From Whitmania pigra (lineage: Eukaryota > Annelida > Clitellata > Hirudinida > Haemopidae), in assembly GCA_021613335.1 (NCBI GenBank), contig JAJTWR010000299.1, positions 1,599,001 through 1,663,000 on the forward strand: 64,000 nucleotides of DNA, in the 5' to 3' direction. Every line of letters begins with the position of its first letter. Positions within the stretch are counted from its first letter, which is position 1. Of the stretch, positions 41,681 through 52,897 are shown piece by piece. The translations under genes were made by a program, and so were the position numbers. The notes below the pieces were generated by a model. It saw only the letters and a program-made list of their open reading frames with translations, was not told where the DNA came from and did not search any database.

Positions 41681-42024
41681 AATGTTTTGGAACTCAATCC
41701 TCAAACTTCACACAAATATTTTAATTTGTTTTAGTTGGACTCTCAGTTTACTTTCAAATGTTGAACAAACTTTAAGATGTATTCCCTAAGCAATAGCATG
41801 TACTTTGTTGATGAATCAAAGCTTTAATAATTCGAACAAAAACACTTAGTATGAAAAACTTGAATCAAAAATATTGGAACACAACAAGATATCTACAAAC
41901 ATGATCAAGTGTCAGGGTCTCGACCATTCAAGACACCAATGCACCTTACAAATCAAAAAAGCAACATTTACCAAAATCTGTTAGAGATAAAATGGCTTTT
42001 GATATGATTAGAAAGGAAAAGACA

Positions 42025-45000
42025 TCAAACAAAATAAGCTGCCAGTTGTGCCATTTTATCTTTCGGAGCGCCACGACCACGGCCCCTACCTCTGCCTCTA
42101 CCCCTTCCACGGCCTCTTCTGCCCCCACCTCGAGGCTTGTGGTGGGGATTGAATGCTCTTGCAATACCAAACTGTGTGAGTGGAGCTAGTTGTGAGTCAC
42201 AAAATAAGCAGCCTAGGTGGCTCATTTTCCCATCTTGGAAAGGAGATTTGTCCTTGTGAAATAATGACCCAATTTAGATGATCTCAGACTTCCCCAATAA
42301 GACAAGTAGAATTTTATTCCTCACCTTGTAGTTTACCTCGACAAGACTAGACTCACAGCCTTCACATTTCTTGTCAAGGACTGATACCTTTTGTGCATTC
42401 TCAAATATGCTCACCATGGTTGTGCATCTTTACCAAAAACATGTTACATTTTAACATCAATTGTGAGAGGCTAAATAAAAATAAGCCAACCGACTTTGTG
42501 CACAGTATTTTCCACTTCGGCATCGAGTTGGGGTCAACAGTAAGAACCCCCTGATCACATTCTTGACAATCAGCAATTTTTGTTTTAGTCAGGGATTGAG
42601 GGCAGGACGGATGTAAACATTCATTGCATCCCATTCCCTTCTTAGAATCACCAAATGGTGGATCATTGTAACAATAAGGGCAGAACACAAAGCCCTAGAA
42701 GTAAATTAATTTTACAATTAATTACTAATATTATTTTATGTCCACGTCTTACCTTTGGTCCCATGGAGCAATAAAGCAGTTCATAGTCGTCAAGAGGACA
42801 CTTGAGTTCCTTGTACGTCCTAATGTTTGCATTCTGAGGTACGCTGAACGTCTCATCGCAGCTGCCACAGTGGAGTCTACTCGGCTTGGCTTGAACGAAC
42901 TTCATGTATCTACGGCATTTGCCACACCTGACAGCAGCACAGAATAACATTTAGCATCAAGCAAGTTGAAGTCATAAACTCGAAAGACTCTCAAAACCTG
43001 GACAAAGGTTTTCCTGAGGCTGCAAGTGATGTGAAAGTGACTTCAAACAGTTGGTCCATGTGAGATATGTGCTCGATGAAATACTTGTATTTCTTGCCAA
43101 AGATGTCGATGCCGTGATGCAATACGTCTTGGAAAACGGCCATTCCTTGAGCTATCAGGTTGAATTGTTCTTCAAGTGCAGCCCTCATGGTAGGCTTCAC
43201 CAGATCAGGATCAATCTGTATCATTAGAAAGTTTTTATGCAAAGATTGAATTTCAATCAAGAACAGCTGATATATTGGTATGTGCAATAAATCCTTATAA
43301 ATGCTTCTAAACAAAATTTTCAAATTTATACCTTCTGATAGCCATGGACCAAAACAATTCCAAGGTTGGTAGGTTTGAGTTTTCTCCCCTGAGTGATTGT
43401 GACATAGTTTCTCTCAGAAATGTTGTTAATGTGGACAGGAATACTGGCATCAGTGCCAATTCCATGCTTTTCCATGAGTGAGATTAACTCAGACTCAGTC
43501 AAATAATCCGGAGGTGATGTTTGCTTCTCCACCAGCACCACCTGAGAATTCAAATACTGCTTTTTAGTCTTAAATTAATCATTTAGTTTTCCTCAATGAG
43601 GAATTTTTGAGCATGCTATAACATAATTTGCTTTTTGAATTTATGGGATTAAATTTCTGCAAAAATTGACTTGACATTTAAATAGCAACACAGCTAAGGA
43701 ACAAACATGCACTGAGGGGACAAACCTCATTGATGCTGCAAGCATCACCTTCCTTGCATCCTGAGGGCATCACCTCATCATCACCAATGCCTTGCCACGG
43801 CATAACACCGGTGAAACCTGGATCCACAAGAGTTTTACCAGAACAAGTGAAGTGTTCCTCATCAATCCAGAAGTGAAATGTTGTCAACAAATATGTGCAA
43901 TCCTTACTAAGCTAGAAGAACCATTACAATTAATGTCTTAATTGTTCCAAAATTGAAGAAATTTGAATTTTAAAAACCGACCGTTGCTATAAAATGCCTA
44001 GTGATGTAGTCATATAATCTCCACTGATCATGGCCTAACTCTGCTTCTGTGGCAGACTTCATGGGTGTGATAGGTGGATGGTCTCCCACATCCTGTCCCT
44101 TTCTTGGGTGGCTAATGCCTTCAGATAGTAGATTTCTAACATCTTGTCCCCAAACTGGATTGTTTTGATGGTCTCTCAGTGTTCCACTAGGATTTCATTT
44201 GCACAAATAGATATTTGAATGGAAGGTTTAGCATTATCTTCTTCAATGACTAACATAAGGTCAAAGCTGCTGGGATAACTTGTGGTTTCAGTTCTTGGGT
44301 AGCTGATGTAACCCTGGACATAAAGCTTTTCAGCCAGTTGCATTGCGTGATGAGGTCCCATTCCTTAATGACATGTATTGCATTATATTATAACCATGCA
44401 TTTAAAAATAAAACTCTGAAATGATAATCAACAAAATGTGAAATGTCCTAACCCAAACCAGAACTTGCAGCCTTGAGCATTTCAACAGTGTTCAAAGCGA
44501 GCGGTTTTGGCTTGCTTTTCTTGACTTTTTCGATTTTGTAGAGTCTTACAATGTTTTAAAATGTGTTAAGGAAATAGACATTCCATAAAAAGTGAATATA
44601 AATACCTGGCACTCTCAACTTTCTTAAGTTGAGCTACAAGCACCTGAGAAACCTCCTTATCAAAAATTCTTCCTCTTTCACACTCCAATGACATGAGTTT
44701 TCCATCTACATGAACCTTTATTCCAAGATATGTCATGTTTTCGGTAATAATCTGAATTTTATAACGAAGTACCAAACCCAGAATATAACCAAACCTTTGC
44801 TATTATAACCCAATAGGGTTCTGGTTTGAAAGCTTGAATTATATCATGCCTCTCAACGCAAAAGCCAAGAGTTGGTGTTTGACACGGACCAAAAGATATC
44901 AATGTGCTATCGAGGTCCCCATATTTTCCCTTAAAAATGAACCAATTGACACGTTTAAAGTGTTATATTATAATCCTCCCAAAGGCCAGCTGAGGACTTA

Positions 45001-46263
45001 ACCACCTACTAATGTCACCAACCTGGAAGAACTTGGTCTGGAATCGAGTGAAGGCACATCCAACCCTCAAGTCAAATTCCTGCCTTGCATCCACAGACAG
45101 AGCTTCATTTTTATTTGGAAATCCAAGATTATTAAAGGCTTTCATGATCTCACTTTCTGTTATTGCACTGAACTTTGCCCTGTATGTGGACTGAATAATA
45201 ACAAACAAAATGTCTATCAAACCAGCTTTCACATTGTTTTCTAGTTTATACTTTTTTCTATGACTAGTTTATTAAATAAAATTAGTGAAATGTCAACAAG
45301 CTGACCATAGCATTGAAAACAAAACAGAAATGAGTCAGGGCAAGTTAACACTTCCACTACCATACTGTTCCTCTTATCAATAAGAGGGGATAAAACATCA
45401 TTACATTATAATCAGATATTAAAAGAACTAATCTCATTAAAACATTTCACTGCATTTAGATGCAGCCTCTCCCACCTTATAGTTGCCTCTTTTCATCACA
45501 GAAGAAACACAATCAATGACTTCAAAGCAAATGTTTTCTCCTTCTTTATCACAATCCAACCACAAAACCAAAAAATCACAGCCTGTAGCCTACAATAACA
45601 GCAAGTTTGGATGAATAAAACAATGGTAGTGTTAATTAAGCACTGCATTGGCACTCACTTCCTTTTGTAGAAATTGGGGCATTTTCAAGTTTGGTGAAGC
45701 TTCCTTTTTCACCGTAGGAGCACTAAACAGTTCAATCTAACAAAAATCCAATACAAGTTACAAGTAAATGATTAGCCTGCACAAGCTTCTATTCTTTATT
45801 ATTAAAATATTTAAGGTAATACCTATTGCCCATTTGCTTGTCATAGATTGCATTATTGATCTAACTGATTTCATTTCACTTTTAAAGCATATATGCATAT
45901 ATTTCAATAGAAGTTTTGAAGGTTAATTAATAAGCAATTATTATACAGTCAATTTAGCTGTACATTAACATTTTAGTTGCATTACTTTTCTTCATTTCTG
46001 GCATTGACAAATTAAAAACTCACAGGATCAACTTTGTCCCATGAATTATATTTTCCAATAAAATCTAGAGTCATGACGTGTCCACAAACAGAAGTGAATT
46101 TGAACCGAGCTTGTTCCCCTGTAGGGGGAAATCTTGCTACGAACTCATGAATAGAACATGCACCATTAAAACCTTTCCGAGAATTTACTCCTCCTTTGCC
46201 TATAATTTTTGCCAGTGATAAAGCCAATGATGGCTTTTCTGCAACCATAAACACGGTCCTCAT
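42025..46263 (-). CDS. TOP3B: DNA/RNA topoisomerase III beta
   Basis: Sixteen exons (5' to 3': 46263-46024, 45736-45659, 45589-45476, 45190-45023, 44929-44795, 44751-44606, 44544-44453, 44363-44255, 44186-43982, 43911-43726, 43541-43332, 43215-42998, 42927-42753, 42694-42495, 42427-42325, 42252-42025) encode 868 residues, against about 862 in human. TOPRIM motifs are VAEKPSLA (7-14) and LDCDKEGEN (117-125). The catalytic tyrosine is Tyr346 in [27 protein letters not shown] is the type IA motif. Cysteine pairs of zinc-ribbon type follow (CGKC...CGSC, CPYC...CNEC, CQEC...CTKC). The C-terminus has an RGG-type run (about 834-853) and ends [14 protein letters not shown]. The enzyme relaxes DNA and, in animals, RNA through its RGG box, usually with TDRD3. 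The start is the conserved [10 protein letters not shown]; an upstream TTG frame is ignored. All splice phases agree. Confidence 0.97.
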
Positions 46264-47440
46264 GTTTTTTTTTAACAAAAAGGTATTGACGAGTGTCGGG
46301 AGAAATAAACAAACTGAATTTAAAAGTAACCTTTAGTAAGACATTATGAATTTAAAATGAAAAACTTGTTACTCAGATATTTACAACAAATTTACTTTTT
46401 TTGCAAAAAATTAGACTTAAGTAAAATTATAGAAAACCTTCAAGAAATGCTGGACATTTTTCCCATTTACTGGCTATTGTAAGAAACGATTGAGCTGACA
46501 CAGCTTACCACCATCATATCACTCACCTAGAAAAGTTAGAGAAAGGTTGGTTTTTGGTTACTTTGCTGTAAAGTAATTTAAGGAGCCCGACAGAGGCCCT
46601 CCCAAAAATCCGCGTCATAGAATTAACACTAATTCTAGTGCTTATTTTGTCCCAATGCAATATGTGATAATAGTTTTTCCCCACGAAACTTCATAGTGAA
46701 TCAATAAAAGTATTCGATAATAAAGGATTTTGTAATAGCTATCAGAAAATCATATATGATGTCATACAGCCTGTCTCATACAGAATCATTTAGCAAGTCT
46801 TAAGCTGGGTTATAAACTTTCCAAATACAATCAGATAGCATTTGCCGCATTCAGTGAGTGGAATATACAAATGACACTTAACGTAAATAAATGTGCTATG
46901 ACGTTCATTACATAATTGCGCAAGTACCTAAACAAAGCCAAATAAAAGGATAACTTGGAAATTTAACAGGAATCATATTTACTCAAAGATGCTTTGATTT
47001 ACCAATTGTGAATCCAGATGCAATTGAATCCTATTGCAAAAAACATTCTAACAAAATACATATCCATGCTGGAGAGTTCAGGAAGATAAAAGCGTCTGGC
47101 CATTTTAAATCATTGCCGTGATTGACTTTGAAATCAATCCAAAAGCAAGAGGATTTTGAGACTAAGAAACATTTTGTAATAAATTACAACTTTACAAGAA
47201 TGCCTAACAACTCATAAAGCATTAAGAAACCTGCTTCAAATGTAACTTCAGTTAAATAGCTATTTACATGTTTATAGTTGGACCATCAATCGAGTCAGAA
47301 AAGCCCTTTTCTTTACTTTTCATTATGTTGTGCATATGTTTTTGTTTGGCTCAATAAAATTAAAATATAGAGATATAGAAAATCATAATGAATGAATATA
47401 TAACGGCATAACTTGATTTACAATACAACAGCAACTGTTA
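46264..47440. other. TOP3B upstream / PIGX downstream region
   Basis: No coding feature seen. It holds the promoter of TOP3B and the 3' end of PIGX, both on the minus strand. Confidence 0.6.
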
Positions 47441-48468
47441 CTATAATTTTCCAAACATTCCAAAAGAAATCCACATCATTGATATAAAAACGGTTATGCA
47501 AGTTATGACAAGAACTCCAAAATAGTGACTTTCAATGCCTGTAGGCACCATCAACTTCAACTCATCAAGATTCTGCAAAAAGTAATCCAAAATATAAATA
47601 TTCATTTGTACTAATTTCACAATTAAATAAACACACACATAACACAACAAGTTTATAATCATAAAGTATCTAATAATTTAAATGAATAAACAGTAAATAA
47701 ATTGCTCACACCTCACAATCAACCTTGACAAAGCTGCAATTTATAATGTGGTCATCTTTACAAGGTAAGTGGAATACATTTTTACTGTCATCTGCAATGA
47801 AAACACACCAATAAGTAATTAATAATTATATCTAATCATCATTCTAGAACTAACTTGAATGAGTTTCTACAAATATTTTTGGCTCAAGAAAAATTGTTTT
47901 GAAGTATGAAGCAAGCTGAGGCTTGTGATAACGCACATGAAATGGGAGAGTAAATTCTGACACAATGGTTTCTGAAATCCAAGTAGATGAATTATATACA
48001 ATTATTTCATGCGAAATAGAGTCCGGTTCAGATCCCTCCAGATCAATTTCATATGGTGAATAAATCTAAAATGCAATCATAAGAGATTAGATCTTCAGAA
48101 ACAATTCAATTTTATTAAAATCCAAACCTTCTGTTTATCAAATTTAAACATGGAATCTGTTTGGTAAGTGTCAATGTAGAAGCTTGAAGTTACATTCTCA
48201 ACTATGGCTACAAGGGGCAAATTATTTTTAAATTCCAGATTCCTCAGCTTTACTTGTGTTTTAAGAGTTCTTAAACGTGAAAAAATTCGTAAATGTATAT
48301 TTTATTTAAATATTATGGTATTAAAACTTGTGTTTTTAAAAGTAACCTGTGAAGACCTTGGCTCGTGTCTAAATACCTTCGAATTTCACAATCGGCATTG
48401 ACAAAAACAATATTCGCAAAACAGTAGTAAATGAATTTTAAAATATATGGTCTTAAAATAATACTCAT
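47441..48468 (-). CDS. PIGX: GPI mannosyltransferase I stabilising subunit PIG-X
   Basis: Five exons (48468-48347, 48269-48128, 48065-47855, 47791-47712, 47572-47441) give 228 residues with consistent phases (2,0,1,0). A hydrophobic N-terminus (residues 1-25, ending VFVNA) looks like a signal peptide. The lumenal part contains GLHRTLKTQVKLR, SSFYIDTYQTDS, the hallmark FTLPFHVRYHKPQ (human has FLPVHYRYHRP) and a CxxxD...C pair before LMVPTGIESH. A single C-terminal transmembrane helix spans about 203-222 and a short cytosolic end FGMFGKL follows. PIG-X sits in the ER membrane and stabilises PIG-M, which adds the first mannose to GPI anchors (yeast Pbn1). Identification rests on the RYHKP and VPTG blocks plus topology, since the family diverges quickly. 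PIGX and TOP3B are tandem, 1.2 kb apart. Confidence 0.88.
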
Positions 48469-48983
48469 TCCAAGTTAAAATATACCAAGAATAATAACTT
48501 AAACCAGCCCGATCGATTGCTAGCGCTCTTTTAATAAACAAATAAACAATAGAATGGGCAGGTTAACTTTTTCATAATTTATTTTGAATTCAAAACAATG
48601 GCTACATGTACGAAACTTGATTAAATCTTGCCAAAAATAAATAACCAATTTAAATAGTTTCCTTCCAGGTAGTGCTCGAAAACGCATGATGTGCCCATTC
48701 ATGCACAGCAAGACTCAACGATTTTTTATTTTGGTTATCAGAAACAATTTTGACGATAAACGGATTACAGAATTCACAGGAATCTATGTTAATCAACTCC
48801 GTTGTGGGACTACCCCACTTCTCGAAAAAGGCTATCGGCTGTGGAACAACATTTTAGACCAAAAGTTCTAATTATATTTATTCGATTTATTCCCATAATA
48901 AAATCCAAGAACAAAAAGTTTGTTATTTTTCAGTAAGACCATCACAAAAATTGATTTAAAATACTTTACATGGGCTTTTAAAT
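48469..48983. other. PIGX upstream region
   Basis: No other gene seen. Presumed PIGX promoter and 5'-UTR. Confidence 0.5.
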
Positions 48984-48991
48984 CTCTCAAC

Positions 48992-50111
48992 CAGGGACGC
49001 CCCTTGAGGGGGAGTAAGGGGGCAGCCTGCCCCCCGCACTTGGAACAGACTGAAATAAGTTGAGAAAATTAGGATTCAAAATTTAAATGCATATTATAAT
49101 AATTCCTACAAGGTTTAGGGTTTAAAGTTACAACAAATATTTAAAATGAAATAATGTCAGCAGACGCCCATCTCTCTTGGTATTAAATTAAATTCGCCAT
49201 TGGTTAGATATTTCGTTGTCTTGGTGATTTTGTTTACTTTCATAATTTGTTGACGGTTATTTGAAAGTTTGAGTTTTTTGATACGTGTTATAATCAGCGC
49301 TTAATTGGTAGTAATACCAAATGTTACTATAGTATAATAAGTCTAATCAACAAGTTGTTATTAAAATTCCGCAGTAATTATCAGTAAATAATACATCTTT
49401 TGGCTCGTTATAATCCTTGTTTAAAAGGATGGTTTGAGGATGTTAAGCTGAGACCTTATCATGGTTCATATCTGAAGCGTAGATCGCAAAATGTTGTTCA
49501 ATTAATTGTGAACACGCTCAAAAGTAAAATCATTAAAGACATTTCTGACAATCAGTTCTACAATGTGACGGCGGATCCAACACCATGTAGTTCGAGGAAA
49601 GACATGTTGACTATTGTAATCCGTTTCGTCAATCAGGAAGGAATTGCAAATGAAAGACTCTTGCAAATAACTGAAATAACTGACAAGACTGGCGCTGGAA
49701 TAGGAAATAGTATAGTCAGTTGCTTGCAACGCAATGCCGTTGATACTGACAATCTTTCTTTTCAATCGCATGATTTTGCTGCTTCAATGTCGGGAGAGTT
49801 TAAAAGAGCTCAAAAAAAAGTATCTGAGTTGGTTGGCCATTTTACAAGCAGATACAAGTGAAGAGTTACTAGTGAAGAAGTTGTATTTTTGTGTAAAAGA
49901 TAGATTTTGTTTAATATTTGGGAGACATTGCACACATATTTTAATGTACCATGACTCTTCTCTGTTAAATTTTATCAAAGTTTTGAGTTGGTCATAATAG
50001 TTGTTGTTAGCGAACAATAAATATTGACAAAATATTAATAAAACATTTTTTGGAGTTGGGAAAAATTGTCCTTTATGCCCCCCCCACTATTCTGCCTTCG
50101 GTACGTCCCTG
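48992..50111 (+). mobile_element. hAT transposon, internally deleted copy
   Basis: Starts CAGGGACGCCCCTTGAGGGG and ends ...CCTTCGGTACGTCCCTG, giving terminal inverted repeats of about 8 bp (CAGGGACG). It is flanked by a perfect 8-bp direct repeat CTCTCAAC (48984-48991 and 50112-50119). Eight-base duplications are diagnostic for hAT. It carries a transposase fragment of the DUF4371/ZMYM1-like group. At 1,120 bp it lacks the rest of the transposase and must depend on enzyme from elsewhere. Confidence 0.95.
49400..49861 (+). pseudogene. hAT transposase fragment (DUF4371 type)
   Basis: About 153 codons without an ATG at the left end. The core reads NVTADPTPCSSRKDMLTIVI, FVNQEG, then ITDKTGAGIGNSIVSCLQ and FQSHDFAASMSGEFKRAQ. 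This matches the usual order of VIADETTD..., RYVD..G, TGEAIAEAI... and GQGYDGAANMSGKYKGVQ in this transposase group. The first catalytic Asp is kept (TADPT), while the following ETTD is altered. The second conserved Asp is present in SHDFAASMSG. Translation stops at 49861, and the C-terminal dimerisation domain is absent. Confidence 0.85.
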
Positions 50112-50537
50112 CTCTCAACACTTCAAAAAATTGGATTATCAGCGCTTGTATATTCAGGTGAAGCCCTCGAGTATATTGGTCCACAAGCCTCAGCGCTAGT
50201 CCTACCAACCCCCTTAGCAAGCAAAAAAAAGTATATCCGGAAAACAGAGCTCAGGAGTCTGCAGCCATAAGTGGAATTCATTTCCTGTGGCTCACCCCAA
50301 GGGTGATTGTTCAATCAATTCTATACATACAGAATTTATATATAAAGAACCTATCTCTGACTTCAAACATAATAGAATTTATGCTTGCCAGTGATATTAA
50401 ACTCGTTGCTAGAAACTGAAATAAATGAATATATGACTGCATATTTCAGATTCGGTTTCGGCGCCAAAAGTTGCCATTTTATCACATGTTTGGCGTTATT
50501 TCGGTCGATGCCGAAACAAAAACAAACCGGTTGACAT

Positions 50538-50540
50538 GTA

Positions 50541-50582
<42 letters not shown>

Positions 50583-51150
50583 GTTATTGTTATTGTTATT
50601 GTCATTGTCATTGTCATTGTCATTGTCATTGTCATTGTCATTGTCATTGTCATTGTCATTGTCATTGTCATTGTCATTGTCATTGTCATTGTCATTGTCA
50701 TTGTCATTGTCATTGTCATTGTCATTGTCATTGTCATTGTCATTGTCATTGTCATTGTCATTGTCATTGTCATTGTCATTGTCATTGTCATTGTCATTGT
50801 CATTGTCATTGTCATTGTCATTGTCATTGTCATTGTCATTGTCATTGTCATTGTCATTGTCATTGTCATTGTCATTGTCATTGTCCATTGTCATTGTCAT
50901 TGTCATGTCATTGTCATTGTCATTGTCATTGTCATTGTCATTGTCATTGTCATTGTCATTGTCATTGTCATTGTCATTGTCATTGTCATTGTCATTGTCA
51001 TTGTCATTGTCATTGTCATTGTCATTGTCATTGTTCATTGTCATTGTCATTGTCATTGTCATTGTCATTGTCATTGTCATTGTCATTGTCATTGTCATTG
51101 TCATTGTCATTGTCATTGTCATTGTCATTGTCATTGTCATTATCATTATC

Positions 51151-51197
<47 letters not shown>

Positions 51198-51198
51198 T
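50538..51198. repeat. (ATT)n - (TTGTCA)n - (ATT)n compound satellite
   Basis: About 45 bp of ATT and a few TTGTTA units precede about 90 copies of the hexamer TTGTCA (about 50599-51140). These are interrupted only by single-base slips near 50885, 50907 and 51033. Then come about 6 TTATCA units and a closing ATT run. Long dipeptide-repeat frames (Ser-Leu, Cys-His, Thr-Met, Asn-Asp) on both strands are products of the repeat. Confidence 0.98.
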
Positions 51199-52897
51199 GG
51201 GTTGAAACCCAAATTGGTTTGGATTTTCTGCCAAAACCGAAAATATTTTTTCTGCCCTAATAAATAATTTTGTATTGATTGATTTTACATGTTTCACATG
51301 ATAGCAGGGATTGGTAAATTCCGGTCTAGCTTGTGTTACGGTCAGTCCTAACGCTCCCTTCTTTTCTGGCATCTTCCAGCCACAGTGAAAGAATGCTCCA
51401 GCACATTAAGAAATGGACTTCGTGACCACTGCGAATCAATTCACGGCCAACGAAGTACTGAGAGTATCCGTGACTTCTTTCGCGTAACGGAACTTGCACG
51501 ATTTTGTAACAGGAACACAGCATAATCATTTGTAGCGACAAGACAAATAAATTTATGTAGCATCTTCAAATATTATTTAAAAATAACGCGTTGTTAGTAT
51601 GATAATCAATATTAGACAATCTCTAGAGAAAGTGCTAGTAACTGTAATAGTCCAGACTCAGATCTAATGCAGATAAATAAAGAAATTATTTCAATACATA
51701 AAAGCTATACTTCTAAGCAGACAATTATTCAATTTTTATATTTATAAATCTCAACAAGTCTTTTTGCACAGCTTATTTTCAACAAAGTTCATTTGCCTCT
51801 TTTAATATGTTTATTGGGCTTGAATATGAGTTTGATTGAAACGATCACAAAGTCATTAAGTCTTTTTGTTAGGTGTAGATCAGTTTTGAATTAGGAGGAT
51901 CAATGAACTATGAATTTATTAAATCATTCCGAATCGAAGCATCTTGGAACAATCTATGTTCCTCCCAGAAAGCCATCTTTATCTCGATTTTTCATTCAAC
52001 AAAAATGGCTTTCAAAATCGTTTTTCAAAAACAAAAGTGATTTCTCAAGATTTTTTATAACTTACAAAGTTCAATGAATATGGTTTCGAAGAGCTGGTTT
52101 TCGGTCATTCTAAAATTAATTTTTAGCAATAGCAATTTAATTTTGATTTACTTTAATTTTCTAATTCTCCTAAATTTAGTAGGTGAATTTTGAATCTCTT
52201 CAATCATTTTTATGACTCACATGTTACTCTCATGTTTACGTTAGAATTTTCCTAAACTTTTATTTGCATCAAAGATCAGCAGCAACAACCGAAAATGAAT
52301 GAAATGCAATACGCAAACAAGTCCAGAATAAAGTCTTTCACGCGACCTATTTAAATGTTATTTAATTTTTAGAAATAAACACGACTAGAATGAAAGCGTG
52401 AGTCCTGAGACGTGTTTGAAGTCACCTTGAATGGTCCACATTTATGTTGACAAAAGATTTTGTAATAATTTACGGAAACATTTCATCGTTCGCATTTGTG
52501 GTTTTTTTTTACATTTTTTGAAACGAGTGTAAAAAAAGCAAACAATGTGAAACAAAAAGCAAATGATTTGCCTACTCATGGATTGTATGAGTCCATTTTC
52601 ATTATTTTTCAAATGTTATTTACACCGGGGCAATACTGAGCCAACTTTGTGGATTTGCATATACAAAATATTGGGCTTTTCTTGTGATTGTGAGTCACAC
52701 CTCACAAATTCACAAATTGGCAACACAAAGAACAATCATCAAACGACAAAAATGAAACCCTGTAGATATTTGTTTATTGATAGTTGAAAAGCAGAAGTTC
52801 ACGAAATGCACCAGCAAACTATCACGTGGTTTATCACAATGCCAAAACACTTCTCAGTTAAATTTTGTACACTTTACATTCAAACGTTTCCTTGTTA
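51199..52897. other. intergenic, nothing supported
   Basis: No gene recognised. An imperfect palindrome TTGGGTTGAAACCCAA lies at the right edge of the satellite (about 51197-51212). Confidence 0.5.

Noticed and set aside
50471..51267. Open frames of 170-244 codons on both strands, reading as dipeptide repeats
   Set aside because: They are forced by the TTGTCA hexamer, which has no stop in several frames, and have no start context or non-repetitive domain.
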